A stretch of DNA of 64,000 bases, taken from Burkholderiales bacterium. Lineage in GTDB: Bacteria > Pseudomonadota > Gammaproteobacteria > Burkholderiales > Ga0077523. The notes below the pieces were generated by a model, which was not told the DNA's origin, did no database searches, and saw only the letters and a program-made list of their open reading frames with translations. The position numbers and the translations under genes were made by a program. How positions within the stretch are numbered: position 1 is the first letter of the stretch; every line of letters starts with the position of its first letter. The stretch is taken from the NCBI GenBank assembly GCA_022843925.1, contig JALHMS010000016.1, forward strand, positions 61,194-125,193. Direction: 5' to 3'. Shown here piece after piece: positions 9,201 through 18,600 of this stretch.

Positions 9201-11645
9201 CTGCGATCGTCGCGCCTGGAACAGACGCAACAACGCATGCGCGACCCCTGGATCCCCATCACCGAGTTCGTCGATCCCATGCAAGGCGAGGAAGCGTTCG
9301 AGCCGCCGTATGTAGCGTTCGGAGAGCTTCCTGTCGTCGAACCGCCGATGGTGCGCGAACCAGGCGAGCTGGTCCATGCTCGATTCGTTCGCTTCGTTCA
9401 CCGCATCGTCGAAGGGGCCGCTCTTGAAGAGTTGCTCCTGCACGACGGCCGCCCGCAGCATCCTCAGCAGGCGACCCCGCGGCGGCGAGGGCTCTGCGTC
9501 CAGCTCGGCCAACGCCGCACTCAGCTCTTCCGAGGTGACATCGAATCCCAGCAGCCGCGCCTCCACCAGACGCATCGCATCGAGTCCGGTCTCGCGCCGC
9601 GCGCCGAGCCTCAGCCCTGCGTCCGTGCTCGGCGAGGTCTCGTCGCCCTCGTCGATCTCGATCATGACCTCGCCGGCAGCGACCTGGCTTGAAGGCCGGA
9701 CGTGCACGGCCCTCACCGTCCCCGTCATCGGCGATTCGATGATGGTTTCCATCTTCATCGCTTCGAGCGTCATGATTCGCATGCCGGCGCTCACCCGGTC
9801 ACCCGGCTGGACGTCGATCTGTGCAACCGACGCCGGCAACGCGGCGCGCACGCATCCGTCCGACAGCCGGCGGAAGCGGTGGGCGACGCCCTCGACCTCG
9901 ACGTACACCTCCGACGAGGTCGCCGCGTACTGCACGGCATGACGCTGACCACCCAGATCCAGCAGCAGCGTGCCCTTGCCGGTGCTCTGGGCCCGCACCA
10001 CCGCGTGCCAGTCGCCGCACCGCATGCGCACCTCCTGCGGGCCGATCGATCCCACCTCGACTTCCAGCGGGTGGGGGCCGAGCACGAAGCGCACCTTGAC
10101 CGGCCCGGGTTCCGGCACCGTGTGCGGAACGACGCGCTGGGCCTCCTCGATGAAGTTGGCGATGTGCCCACGCCGGATCTGCAGGTAGTCACCCAGCACG
10201 GCCGCCGCCAGCGCCGTCTCGAGGTGTCTGCGCGATTCGCTGCCCGGGCGACTCGCCACATGCTGGTCGAGCCAGCGCGTCGTGACCGGCCCATCCCGGA
10301 ACATCGTCTCGGAGACCAGTTCGAGCAGCAGCGATCGGTTGGTGAGACCGGACTCGAGCACGATGGCGGTGTCGCGGAGCGCGGTCTCCAGGCGCGCCAG
10401 CGCGGCCTGGCGCGTCGCACCGAAGGCGATGACCTTGGCCAGCATCGAATCGAAGACGGTCGGCACCACGCTGTCCTGCACATAGCCGGTATCGACGCGC
10501 ACCCCGGGCCCCAGCGGGGCCTCGAAGTGCACGAGCCGGCCAGCGCGCGGCGCGAAACCCTGATCGGGATCTTCGGCATTGATCCGCGCCTCGATGGCCG
10601 CACCCCGCGGCGCGGGCGGATGATCGTCCGGCAGCCTGTCCCCGCGGCCGACATCGATCTGGAGGCCGACGAGATCGAGTCCGAAGATCTCTTCCGTGAC
10701 CGTGTGCTCGACCTGAAGCCGGGTGTTCATCTCCAGGAAGTAGAAGGTCTTCCGATCGGGCAGCAACAGGAACTCGGCCGTGCCCGCACTGACGTAGCCG
10801 GAGATGCGTGCGAGGTTCGCGCCGGCTTCGCAAAGGGCTCGTTCGACTTCGGCGGAAAGCCCGGGCGCAGGCGCCTCTTCCAGGACCTTCTGCTGCCGGC
10901 GCTGCATGGAACAGTCGCGGGTCCCGAGCGCCCACACCCCGCCGTGGCTGTCGGCGACCACCTGTACCTCGACGTGGCGGGCCTCGGCAACGAACGCCTC
11001 GACGAAGATCGCGGGGTCGCCGAACGCCGCCCCGGCCTCGGCCGCCGCGGACCGGTAGGCGCTGACGAGGTCGTCCGGGTGGTCCACCCGCCTGATGCCG
11101 CGACCGCCCCCCCCCGCGGTGGCTTTGAGCAGGACCGGATAGCCGATCCGTGCCGCGCATTCCGCGACGTCGACTTCGTCGACCGATTCGCGCGACCAGG
11201 GACTGACCGGGACGCCGGCCTTCTCGGCCAGCCTCTTGGCCGCGATCTTGTCGCCGAGGGCGCGCATGGCGCTGGCCGGTGGACCCAGGAAGACCATGCC
11301 GTTTGCCTCGCAGGCTTCCTGCAGTTCGGGCCGCTCGGACGCGAAGCCCCAGCCCGGCCAAAGCGCGTCGGCACCGGCCTGCCGCGCCAGCCCGACGATG
11401 CGCTCCACGTCGAGGTACGCGCTGCGCTGCTTGCCGTCCTCGCCGCGAACCATCGCGTCACCGAGGCAGATCGACTTGGAGGCCAGGCGGACGAAGGGTG
11501 CGTCGGCATCGGCATGGGTGTAGAAGGCGATGACCGTGAGCGCGACGCCGCGCTCGCGCGACCAACTGCGCGCGGCGCGCATGAAGCGCACGGCAGCCTC
11601 TCCGCGGTTGGCCACCGCGACACACGAGAAGGGGCGGATCAGCAT
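6201..11645 (-). CDS. Giant single-chain biotin-dependent acyl-CoA carboxylase (BC-BCCP-CT)
   Basis: About 1814 residues carry a whole carboxylase. Biotin carboxylase is N-terminal (VANRGEAAVR, ATP-grasp GGGGRGIR, EMNTRLQVEHTVTE). The biotinyl motif EAMKME lies near residue 628. A ~500-residue middle region of unclear homology follows, then N- and C-type carboxyltransferase halves from about 1250 onward (GPCVGAQSYWNSEA; FDGSPESMRERQLEYGAEIGK). This architecture resembles eukaryotic-type or other single-chain carboxylases rather than bacterial AccABCD. It is the last gene of the 3-HP unit, so acetyl-CoA and/or propionyl-CoA carboxylation is the natural inference. I use ATG 11645 because the protein then begins right before the conserved VANRGE; the frame is open to a TTG at 11774. 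Confidence 0.88.
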   Translation of the reverse strand: MLIRPFSCVAVANRGEAAVRFMRAARSWSRERGVALTVIAFYTHADADAPFVRLASKSICLGDAMVRGEDGKQRSAYLDVERIVGLARQAGADALWPGWGFASERPELQEACEANGMVFLGPPASAMRALGDKIAAKRLAEKAGVPVSPWSRESVDEVDVAECAARIGYPVLLKATAGGGGRGIRRVDHPDDLVSAYRSAAAEAGAAFGDPAIFVEAFVAEARHVEVQVVADSHGGVWALGTRDCSMQRRQQKVLEEAPAPGLSAEVERALCEAGANLARISGYVSAGTAEFLLLPDRKTFYFLEMNTRLQVEHTVTEEIFGLDLVGLQIDVGRGDRLPDDHPPAPRGAAIEARINAEDPDQGFAPRAGRLVHFEAPLGPGVRVDTGYVQDSVVPTVFDSMLAKVIAFGATRQAALARLETALRDTAIVLESGLTNRSLLLELVSETMFRDGPVTTRWLDQHVASRPGSESRRHLETALAAAVLGDYLQIRRGHIANFIEEAQRVVPHTVPEPGPVKVRFVLGPHPLEVEVGSIGPQEVRMRCGDWHAVVRAQSTGKGTLLLDLGGQRHAVQYAATSSEVYVEVEGVAHRFRRLSDGCVRAALPASVAQIDVQPGDRVSAGMRIMTLEAMKMETIIESPMTGTVRAVHVRPSSQVAAGEVMIEIDEGDETSPSTDAGLRLGARRETGLDAMRLVEARLLGFDVTSEELSAALAELDAEPSPPRGRLLRMLRAAVVQEQLFKSGPFDDAVNEANESSMDQLAWFAHHRRFDDRKLSERYIRRLERFLALHGIDELGDGDPGVAHALLRLFQARRSQEDASALALAILRALARSQPAESEGSPSALEQRVVFEKLASEAVQRGDLRAATAAWNLIHFWQDLPEWQADSARAAVEADQRWNDLAAAGSPERRAAAETALQALPLGAIAGVLEGACGRGAGGHDPALVLRQLLARIYEVHEGGVIEDAAVLPGRHPCQRLQSAAGVQVVGVLITAPCDPAEVLASLPADAHVDLLLAYVPAVDAFDDAARLVRSRWTALWVEGGEMRIRSWAQSGDAMAEQTLLRDVHPARPVAQEVARFSQFKLERLRAPAGLLLLRAIAKGEDRLIAMAEVERFDPVFDGEFVRVPGFERIFLNAVQALREGSRAAAGRPPAFNRISLFVRPTIALARSELDALARRLGPATFDLALHKVAMHGRFTLGDTQPPRELAAEWRDATALGPRLEVVLPRQRLVPVMSAYEQQVLAARRRRLFQPYEVVSWLTSSEDIGRIERGQFDELELDAQGLALESVRGRPAASNPTGVVVGLITNWSRRFPDGFSRVLLLGDPNKDMGSLGEGECRRIIAALDHAEKMGVPVEWVALSGGARIAFDSGTENLDWTAAVLRRIVEFTTAGGVINVLVDGPCVGAQSYWNSEATMLMHCRGTLVMTPRGYMVLTGKRALEVSGSVAAETNEAIGGLEIMSGNGQAQYTAPDLKSAYELLLRHYEYTYVVPGEQRARRRPSADPVARDVTGSKYVGAGGFSTVGELFSESANPGRKKPFAIREVMTAVLDQDAPPLERWKGLAGGETTVVMHGQLGGHPVCMIGIESQPLARRGPRPVDGPGNWMSGTLFPHSSRKLARAIRSVSGLCPVVVLANLSGFDGSPESMRERQLEYGAEIGKAVVEFDGPILFCVVARYHGGAYVVFSRRLSSRVDAVALEGSYASVIGGGAAAAVVFTRLVRERAQADPRVRAARNALADAGLADRRKVEEDYERVLADVAAQVQTDVAREFDAVHNVARALDVGSLDAVMTASEMRPSLCARLERALEEDRARSPARQ

Positions 11646-11888
11646 GCCTTGCCCATCGGCTGCCGGGACCCAGCCCGGATCCGTGCGTCGTCGCCTCGAT
11701 CGGCCCACCGTCGTTCGCGGTGCTGACCATGTCTCATGGAATGTCTCCTCCGTTTCGATTTCGGGACGACGCAACGCATCGCGCTCGGGATCCGCGAGGG
11801 GCTTGGGATGCGTCGATGGGACCGCCCGTATCTCCGTGCACGCGGCGGGCGCGAGCCCGCCGCGCCGCGCCCACCGCGTCGACGTGCC

Positions 11889-14800
11889 CTAGACCGTGAT
11901 CGCCATGCCGCGGTAGATGCGGGACCGGTAGCGCGAGTCCTCCGCATCCGGCAGCGGCGCACCGGCGAGCAGCACGGCGCGGCCGAAACGCTTGACCTCT
12001 TCCTGGTGCTCGGCGGCGTTGCGCGGTTCCTCGCTGCGGGCGCGGCGCGTCAGGTTGATCTGGTTCACCGGCACATCGTGAACCAGACGTTCGTTCTCGA
12101 CCGCCAGCGTGGCCGTGAAGGCGTGCAGCGTGGTCTTCACGAAGTTGGCCAGCGCGAAGCGGGCACCGCTCCTGTCGGTGCCGGTCGGCACGTCCGGCGA
12201 CACCAGCACCAGTTGCGTGCCGTCGATCAGGCTGGCCTTGCGCGCGACGCGGAACTGGTGCGTCAGGTTGTCCTGCACGAGCTGACGGAACTCCTCGGGG
12301 TTGAGGGCGGGCCCATCGGGCGCGTCTGCGCTGGGAAACAGGTGCTCGGGCAGCGGCACGAAAGGCGTGCTGACGATGGTGGTCGGATAGCCGTGCCGGC
12401 TCAATGCTGCGTCGATGCCGCCTTCCAGGTCGTCGCCCACCTCGGCGAAGTGCAGCAGATCCGGCGGCAGGTCGCGCAGCGCGACGCGCATCGCGGCGCT
12501 CCCGGCGGCCGTGCGGCACAGGAAGACGACTCGACCGACCTGGCACTCGGTGACCAGCTGGCGCGCCGCTTCGGCGAGGTACTCCACGAGATGCTCGCCG
12601 ATCAGCCAGACGGTACGACCGCGCATCATGTCCAGCCGCTCGCGCTTGGCGCTGCCGAACAGTTCCCGCTCGGTGATCGACCGTTCCAGGCTCAGGCCGC
12701 CGGAAGGCATGAAGGTCTCGCCGCTGACGGCGCGATCGGCGAGGAAATAGACCGTGGCCAACGCCACTTCCGTCTCCGTCGGCATCTTCCCCAGGTGCAG
12801 GAGCGACAGCACGCCCTTGCGCACCTTCGCGGCTTCGATCTGCACCGTGTCGTGCGGCAGGTAGGGCTTGTCGTCCGGCGGCAGGCGTTCCACCCAGTCC
12901 TTGGCGGTGCGGCCCTGCCATTCGGGCAAGCCGAGCAGGCATCCCCCCAGCCGCAGGCGGCCGAGCAGGCGTTCGGCAATGTCGCCGTCGAACAGGTAGC
13001 TGCCCCAGTGGCAGTCGTCGCTGCGTTCCTTCAGCACGGTCGTCGCCAGTGCCCGCAGTTCCGGGGGGGCTTCGGCATCCGCCGCGAGCGCAACCACATC
13101 GTTGGCGGCCAGCCTCGCCAGCAGGCCATCCACAGCGACACCGCGGCGCATGGCGTTGACGACGGCGGCGTGTACCGCGTTCAGGCGCTTGTTCTCCAGG
13201 ATCAGCCGCCCGCGCCGTTCGAACAGCCCCGGACGACCGCCCGTGCCCTTGAGCCGCTCGCCCTCGACCGGGCCGGGCGCGATGGCGTTGATCTGCACCT
13301 CGGGACCGAGAAAGCGGGCCATGGTCTCGACCATCGCGCGCTGCCCGGCCTTGCTCACGGCGTAGTCGCCGCGGTTCGGATAGGCCACGGCGAGATACTT
13401 CTCTCCACCGAAGTAGCTCGACACGTTCAGCACGTAGCCGCTGCCCTGCTTCTTCATCAGCGGCAGAACCTCGTGCATCAGCACGTAGTTGGAGACGAGG
13501 TTGGCATCGAGCGTGGCATTCCAGGCGACGGGATCCATGTCGACCACCATGTCCTCGGCCCCGGCCACCCCCGCATTGTTGATCAGGTAGTCGATGCGAC
13601 CGAAGGCCGCGACGGTGGCCTGCACCGCGGGCTTCAGCGTGTGCAACTGGCCGACGTCGACCCCGGGCAGGATGCCGACGCGACGCTCGGCCTGGGAATA
13701 ACCGATGTCTTCCAGCTCGCCGACGATACGCGTACGCAAGGCCTTCAGCTCGCTTTCGCGTCGCGCCGCAAGCATCACCTTCGCCCCGCCCAGCGCCAGC
13801 AGCCGCGCCACCGCGCCGCCGATGCCGGCCGAGCCGCCGGTGATGAGCGCCACCTTGCCGATGTGCAGGCCGGCGAGGTTCTCGGTGAAGCCCACGGTGG
13901 CCCGGCGCGCGCCGCTGGCCTCGCCGATGTTGACCGGCAGGTACAGGTTCACCTGTCGGATGCGCTGTTCCTTGAAGAGCAGCCGTGCGGTGTGGCCGGC
14001 CGTGAACGGCAGGTTCTCGGCCTCCGCGTTGTCGTAGCGGATGATCTGGTTGCCCCACTCGGGGAAGCGGCGACGGCCCAGCTTGACGTCGACCTCGCTC
14101 TCATCGCGCCAGACGCGGATCAGCTCCTCCATCGCCGAGCGCAACAGGTCGGCCCAGGCATTGGCGCCGCCATCGCTGCCGTTGGTCAGGAACACGAACC
14201 GCGGTTCCTGCTTCAGGTCCGTGCGCTCCTTCCAGTAGCGGCTCAGCTTGCGGGCCACGGCGATGGCGCCGCCCAGTTCCTCGTCGACGAAACGCTCCAT
14301 GTCGTCGTCGCTGGCCTCGCACAGCGCACCGCGGAAACGGTCCGCGCCGTGCGCCGGCATCACGATGGCGCCGGTGATGGGGCCGCCGTGGTCCTCGGCA
14401 AGGGCCGCGTCCATCGTGGCGGGATCGGTGCGGTCCAGCACGCGCACATCCACGCGCCGGCCGTGGCGCATCTCGCTCAGGCGTTCCCGGGCGAAGGCGC
14501 AGTCGGCCTCGCGCGGCACACCCAGCACCACGTGGGCACCGACCTCGGCCTGCAGACGCGCGATGGCGAGGGCGTCCTCGACCCGGTCGCCGGCCACCAG
14601 CAGCACCGTGTGGCCGATGGCGTCCACCGTGCGCATGGTCGGCCGGCTGACCCAGGTGCTGCGGCTCTCCTTGCGCACCTGCATGCCGTGCGTGACCTCG
14701 AAGTCGTGACCGTTGAAGGCCATCGACTCGTCGCTGCCCAGGAACACGCAGGTGTGGGCGATGTCGGCGGGCACGGGAAAGTCCTTGCCCGGCGGCTGAC

Positions 14801-15557
14801 CGTCGAACGCGCGGTTCAGCGTCATCATTTCGAAGTACTCGTGCGCGGTGCTGCCGGGGTCGGCGCCCTTCAGCTGGTCCATCGTCGCGAACACGCTGCG
14901 GATGCGCTCGCTGCGTATCGGCCCCGGGAAGATCATGTTCACGCGGATGCCGCGCTCGCCGAGTTCCTCGGCGGCCTTGCGCGACAGTGCGTTGAGTGCC
15001 GCCTTGGGCACCACGTAGGCCGTCCGGCCGTAGTACCGGGTGCGCGAGAAGATCGTAGAGACATTGATCACCGACGCGCCTTCCTTCAGGAATGGCGACG
15101 CGGCGCGGAGCACGTTCCAAGTCACCCCCAGGATGTTGCGCGTGGCCTGGGCCAGCGTCTCGGTGTCGGTCGAGCCCGCCGCACGGAGCTGCTCCAGCTC
15201 CTCGACCGTCAAGGGCACCTTCTCCAGGGGCTGACGCGGCCCGGCAGACCCGGCGTTGTTGAGCAGGATGTCGATGCGGCCGTGACGGGCGACCAGCGCC
15301 GCGATGCCGGCGCGCACGCTGGTCGGGTCGGCGCCATCCATCACCACGGTATCGGCCTGTTCGGGCGGTACGCCCGCGTCCCGGACCGCGGCGTCGCGGG
15401 CTGCCTCCAGACGGGCTGCGGTGCGTCCGGACAGCACCACCAGCGCGCCCTGGCGCAGGTAGTGGCGGACGATCTCGCTGCCCAGGTTGCCGGCGGCGCC
15501 GGTGATCAGGGCCACCTTGCCAGCCAGACGGCCCGGGGCGTTCAGTGCAGTGCTCAT
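11889..15557 (-). CDS. mcr: Malonyl-CoA reductase, bifunctional (3-HP bi-cycle)
   Basis: The 1222-residue protein consists of two fused short-chain dehydrogenases and matches the Chloroflexus bifunctional malonyl-CoA reductase (about 1220 residues) in length and along its whole sequence as I remember it, including the C terminus RIYRGMAITV. Rossmann motifs are TGAAGNLG (about residue 20) and TGGSAGIGG (about 570). The catalytic YxxxK pairs are YVVPK in the N half and YAVSK in the C half, the latter after GYVLNVSSYFGGEK. In the known enzyme the C half reduces malonyl-CoA to malonate semialdehyde and the N half reduces that to 3-hydroxypropionate, using NADPH. It sits 47 bp after pcs and upstream of the carboxylase. 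Confidence 0.95.
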   Translation of the reverse strand: MSTALNAPGRLAGKVALITGAAGNLGSEIVRHYLRQGALVVLSGRTAARLEAARDAAVRDAGVPPEQADTVVMDGADPTSVRAGIAALVARHGRIDILLNNAGSAGPRQPLEKVPLTVEELEQLRAAGSTDTETLAQATRNILGVTWNVLRAASPFLKEGASVINVSTIFSRTRYYGRTAYVVPKAALNALSRKAAEELGERGIRVNMIFPGPIRSERIRSVFATMDQLKGADPGSTAHEYFEMMTLNRAFDGQPPGKDFPVPADIAHTCVFLGSDESMAFNGHDFEVTHGMQVRKESRSTWVSRPTMRTVDAIGHTVLLVAGDRVEDALAIARLQAEVGAHVVLGVPREADCAFARERLSEMRHGRRVDVRVLDRTDPATMDAALAEDHGGPITGAIVMPAHGADRFRGALCEASDDDMERFVDEELGGAIAVARKLSRYWKERTDLKQEPRFVFLTNGSDGGANAWADLLRSAMEELIRVWRDESEVDVKLGRRRFPEWGNQIIRYDNAEAENLPFTAGHTARLLFKEQRIRQVNLYLPVNIGEASGARRATVGFTENLAGLHIGKVALITGGSAGIGGAVARLLALGGAKVMLAARRESELKALRTRIVGELEDIGYSQAERRVGILPGVDVGQLHTLKPAVQATVAAFGRIDYLINNAGVAGAEDMVVDMDPVAWNATLDANLVSNYVLMHEVLPLMKKQGSGYVLNVSSYFGGEKYLAVAYPNRGDYAVSKAGQRAMVETMARFLGPEVQINAIAPGPVEGERLKGTGGRPGLFERRGRLILENKRLNAVHAAVVNAMRRGVAVDGLLARLAANDVVALAADAEAPPELRALATTVLKERSDDCHWGSYLFDGDIAERLLGRLRLGGCLLGLPEWQGRTAKDWVERLPPDDKPYLPHDTVQIEAAKVRKGVLSLLHLGKMPTETEVALATVYFLADRAVSGETFMPSGGLSLERSITERELFGSAKRERLDMMRGRTVWLIGEHLVEYLAEAARQLVTECQVGRVVFLCRTAAGSAAMRVALRDLPPDLLHFAEVGDDLEGGIDAALSRHGYPTTIVSTPFVPLPEHLFPSADAPDGPALNPEEFRQLVQDNLTHQFRVARKASLIDGTQLVLVSPDVPTGTDRSGARFALANFVKTTLHAFTATLAVENERLVHDVPVNQINLTRRARSEEPRNAAEHQEEVKRFGRAVLLAGAPLPDAEDSRYRSRIYRGMAITV

Positions 15558-15604
15558 GGTCTACTCCCTCGGCTCGATCTCGAATCTGTTGGCGGGTCGC
15601 AGCG

Positions 15605-18600
15605 TCAGGCGCGTTCGCCGGCCGCCCAGGCCTCGAACAGCGCGTCACGGCTGCGCAGACCCAGGGCCGGCAGCGCGTGGTTGACGACGTAGGTGGCGCC
15701 CTGATGTTTGTTGTCCCACATGGCCTGGTGCGCGCCGGGCAGATCGCTCCAGGGCACGACGGTGGGTTCGGTGACGTCCAGCAGGCCGGCCGCGACCATG
15801 TCGTTCATGCGCGTCACCTCGTAGGCGTTGCACAGGTGTGTGCCGAGGATCGACGCCGACGGCATCAGGATGCGGCGCTGCCGCGTCCAGACCTGCGGCG
15901 CGTAGAAGGCGTAGCGACGGCCGGACATTTCCTCGCAATAGACCACGCGGCCGGTGAAGGGCTTGACCAGCGAGGTGCTGACGCCCAGCGCATCGTGGCC
16001 GGCGCGTTCCAGGATCAGGTCGGGTGCGCCGCGCGGGTTGTCGGGGCTCCTCAGCAGAGCCCCCACGGCTGCCCCGAACGGCTTGAGCGTGCGGTCCTGG
16101 AAGTCGCGCACGCCGGTGCGGAAGGTCTCGATGTCCTTCCTCGCGTCGGCCAGCCTCGGCATCGTCGCCGGCCAATCGAAGTTGTCGCCCTGGCGGCGGC
16201 GGATGTCCTCCAGCGACACCACGCCCGCCACCGCGTCCTCGAAGCCCAGCGACTGCACGAACTCGCGCTGCGCGTCGGTGCTGGTGGCCACGACGGTGCG
16301 CGCGCCGATGGCTCGCACCGCCTCGATCATCTCCAGACCGGTGGCATCGAGCAGGTCGGTGCTGTTCGGTCCGTAGTACAGCAGCACGGCCTCGCCGGCC
16401 CGGGCGCCGGCGCGCTGCAGCATGGCTTCGGGCGGTGCGCTGCCCGGCTTGCCGACGAAGGTGAGGTGGTAGCCCGAAGACGCGCCGTAGAAGGCCAGGG
16501 TGCCGCCCTCGGCCAGGAGCTGGAAACTGCGCGGGAAGGCCGTTTCGCCCGCATGCGAGACGGCGTAATCGGCAAGCCGTCCGCCGTTCTGGCGCCGGTA
16601 CTCGTCCAGCAGCGGCCGGCCAGCGGCTTCCCAGCCCGTCGGATCCTCCTCGGGCACGGGGGTGTAGAGGTGGCTGAACCGCGGGTCCGTGCGGTCGAGG
16701 GCTCCCACCGCACCCTGCGCGCCGACGAAGGCCGCCCGCGCCGCACTCGACACCCCGCCCGTGACCGCGAGGCCCGCGCGTGTGGCGCTCTTCAGCGCCT
16801 CCAGTCCGGTGCCGGTGGCCGCGCCTTCGACGAACAAGGCCTTGCCGGGCGCGATCTTCAGCGTCGTGAACAAGGCCCGCACGATGGTGCCCAGATTCAG
16901 GATGTACGAGCCCGCCTGCTCCAGCGTCAGGTCGGCGGGCAGCGGGTGCAGTTGCGGGCTCTGGGTGATGAGGAACTGCGCGTGGCTGCCGGTGCGGGTC
17001 TCGTAGCCCTGGATCGAGAAGCCCACGAACATCGGGTCACGCCCAGCCAGCGGGCTGAGCAGGTCGGTCTGGCCCGAGTACACCGCCACCAGATCACCGA
17101 CCTTCAACCGGCCCTCGCGCTTGGCCTCGCTGCCCAGGGCTGCCACGAGGGCAACGCCGCCGGAGCCCGTCACCTGCACGTCCTCCTCGTGGTTGTCGAA
17201 GGGCGAAACGGGAATGCCGGTGAGCGCCCAGATGTCGTTGAAGTTGACCTCGGAGGCCAGCACGTAGACCAGCGCCTCGTTCGGCAAGGGCGGCTCCACC
17301 GGGACGATGAGTTCGACTTCACTCTTCAGCGGTTCGCCGAAACGCGGCTCGCCCGTGGCCGGATTGCGTGGCACCCCGAAGCCGAACTGCCACCGCGGTA
17401 GCGGCGTCACGCCGGGATGGAAGGGGGCGCCACGCGGCAACAACTCGCCAGCGGCGAGTTGCGCCTCGATCCAGGCCGCGTGCTCGGAGGCCACCTTCAC
17501 GGCGCCGCGCCGGATCGGCAGTGCGGGACTCTTCTTGTCCATGAACTGCTGGATGCCCGTCTTGCCGCCATCGGGGTCGATGACCGCCTGTGCGAACAGC
17601 TCGGCCTCGACGCCCAGACCCTTGTCCAGGCCCTCGGTCCAGCCGGTTCGGATGGCCTGCAGGGCGCGGTCTCTTGCGCCACCGCGGCCCGCCCACTGCA
17701 GTTGCGCGAGGACCTGCTGCAGGTGTTCGTCGGCCAGCGCGAGGTCGAGAGACAATGGCGAGGCTGCGTTCCACGCCGTCAGGCTGGCATGGCGGTCCTC
17801 CAGCGCACGGCCGAGCACGCTGTCTGCGCCGCTCTGCGTGCCCGCGCCCAGGAACTCCCGGATGCGCGCATGCGCCGCCGAGACCACGTCGGACGACGCG
17901 CCGGCCAGTTCATCGACCACGCCGAGCGCCAGCGCCTCGTCGCCGCCGACATTGCGCCCGCCAAGGATCAGGTCGAGCGCGTCGCGCAGCCCCTCCGCAC
18001 CGCGACGGCTCGCGAGCAGCCGCGGCAGCCGCTGCGTGCCGCCATAACCGGGCAGCAGGCGCAGGCGGATCTCCGGCTGGCCGAAGCGCGCCGTCGGTTC
18101 GGCGATGCGATAGTGGCAGGCCAGCGCGAACTCCATGCCGCCGCCCAGCGCCACGCCCTGTATCGCCGCGATGCACGGCTTGTTCATGCGTTCGATCTTG
18201 CGGAAGGCCAGGTGCGCGTTGTTCGGCAGCGCGCGCGCCTCGTCGATGCTGCGGATGTCCTCGAGCAGCTGCCGGATGTCCGCCCCGGCGACGAAGCTCG
18301 CGGTGCCCTGGCCGGTGAACACCACGGCGGCCACGTCGTCGCGCCGTGACAGGTGCTCGACCACCACCGTGAGCTCGTCCAGCGCGCGCTCGTTCAGCGC
18401 ATTCACCGGCGGGTTGGTGACTGTGACGGTGGCCACGCGCCGGGTCCCATCTCGGCCCGTCGCCTCGTTGTACTGCACCGTGAAGTAACGGTAGCGCTCG
18501 AACATCTGCTGCTCATCGGCCAGTTGCTGCTTGCGCTTCCACTCGCCGATGACCTTGCGCAGTTCGATGAGCGATTCCGGATTCTTCAAGGTCGAGGCAT

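Noticed and set aside
6162..9692. Plus-strand open frame of 1176 codons
   Set aside because: Antisense shadow of the carboxylase gene; no recognisable domains.
11646..11774. N-terminal extension of the carboxylase from TTG 11774
   Set aside because: The added 43 residues are not carboxylase-like, and the conserved N terminus fits ATG 11645. The extension cannot be fully excluded.
11736..15692. Plus-strand open frame of 1318 codons
   Set aside because: Shadow of mcr and its flanks; composition biased to Arg, His, Val and Gly with no motif.
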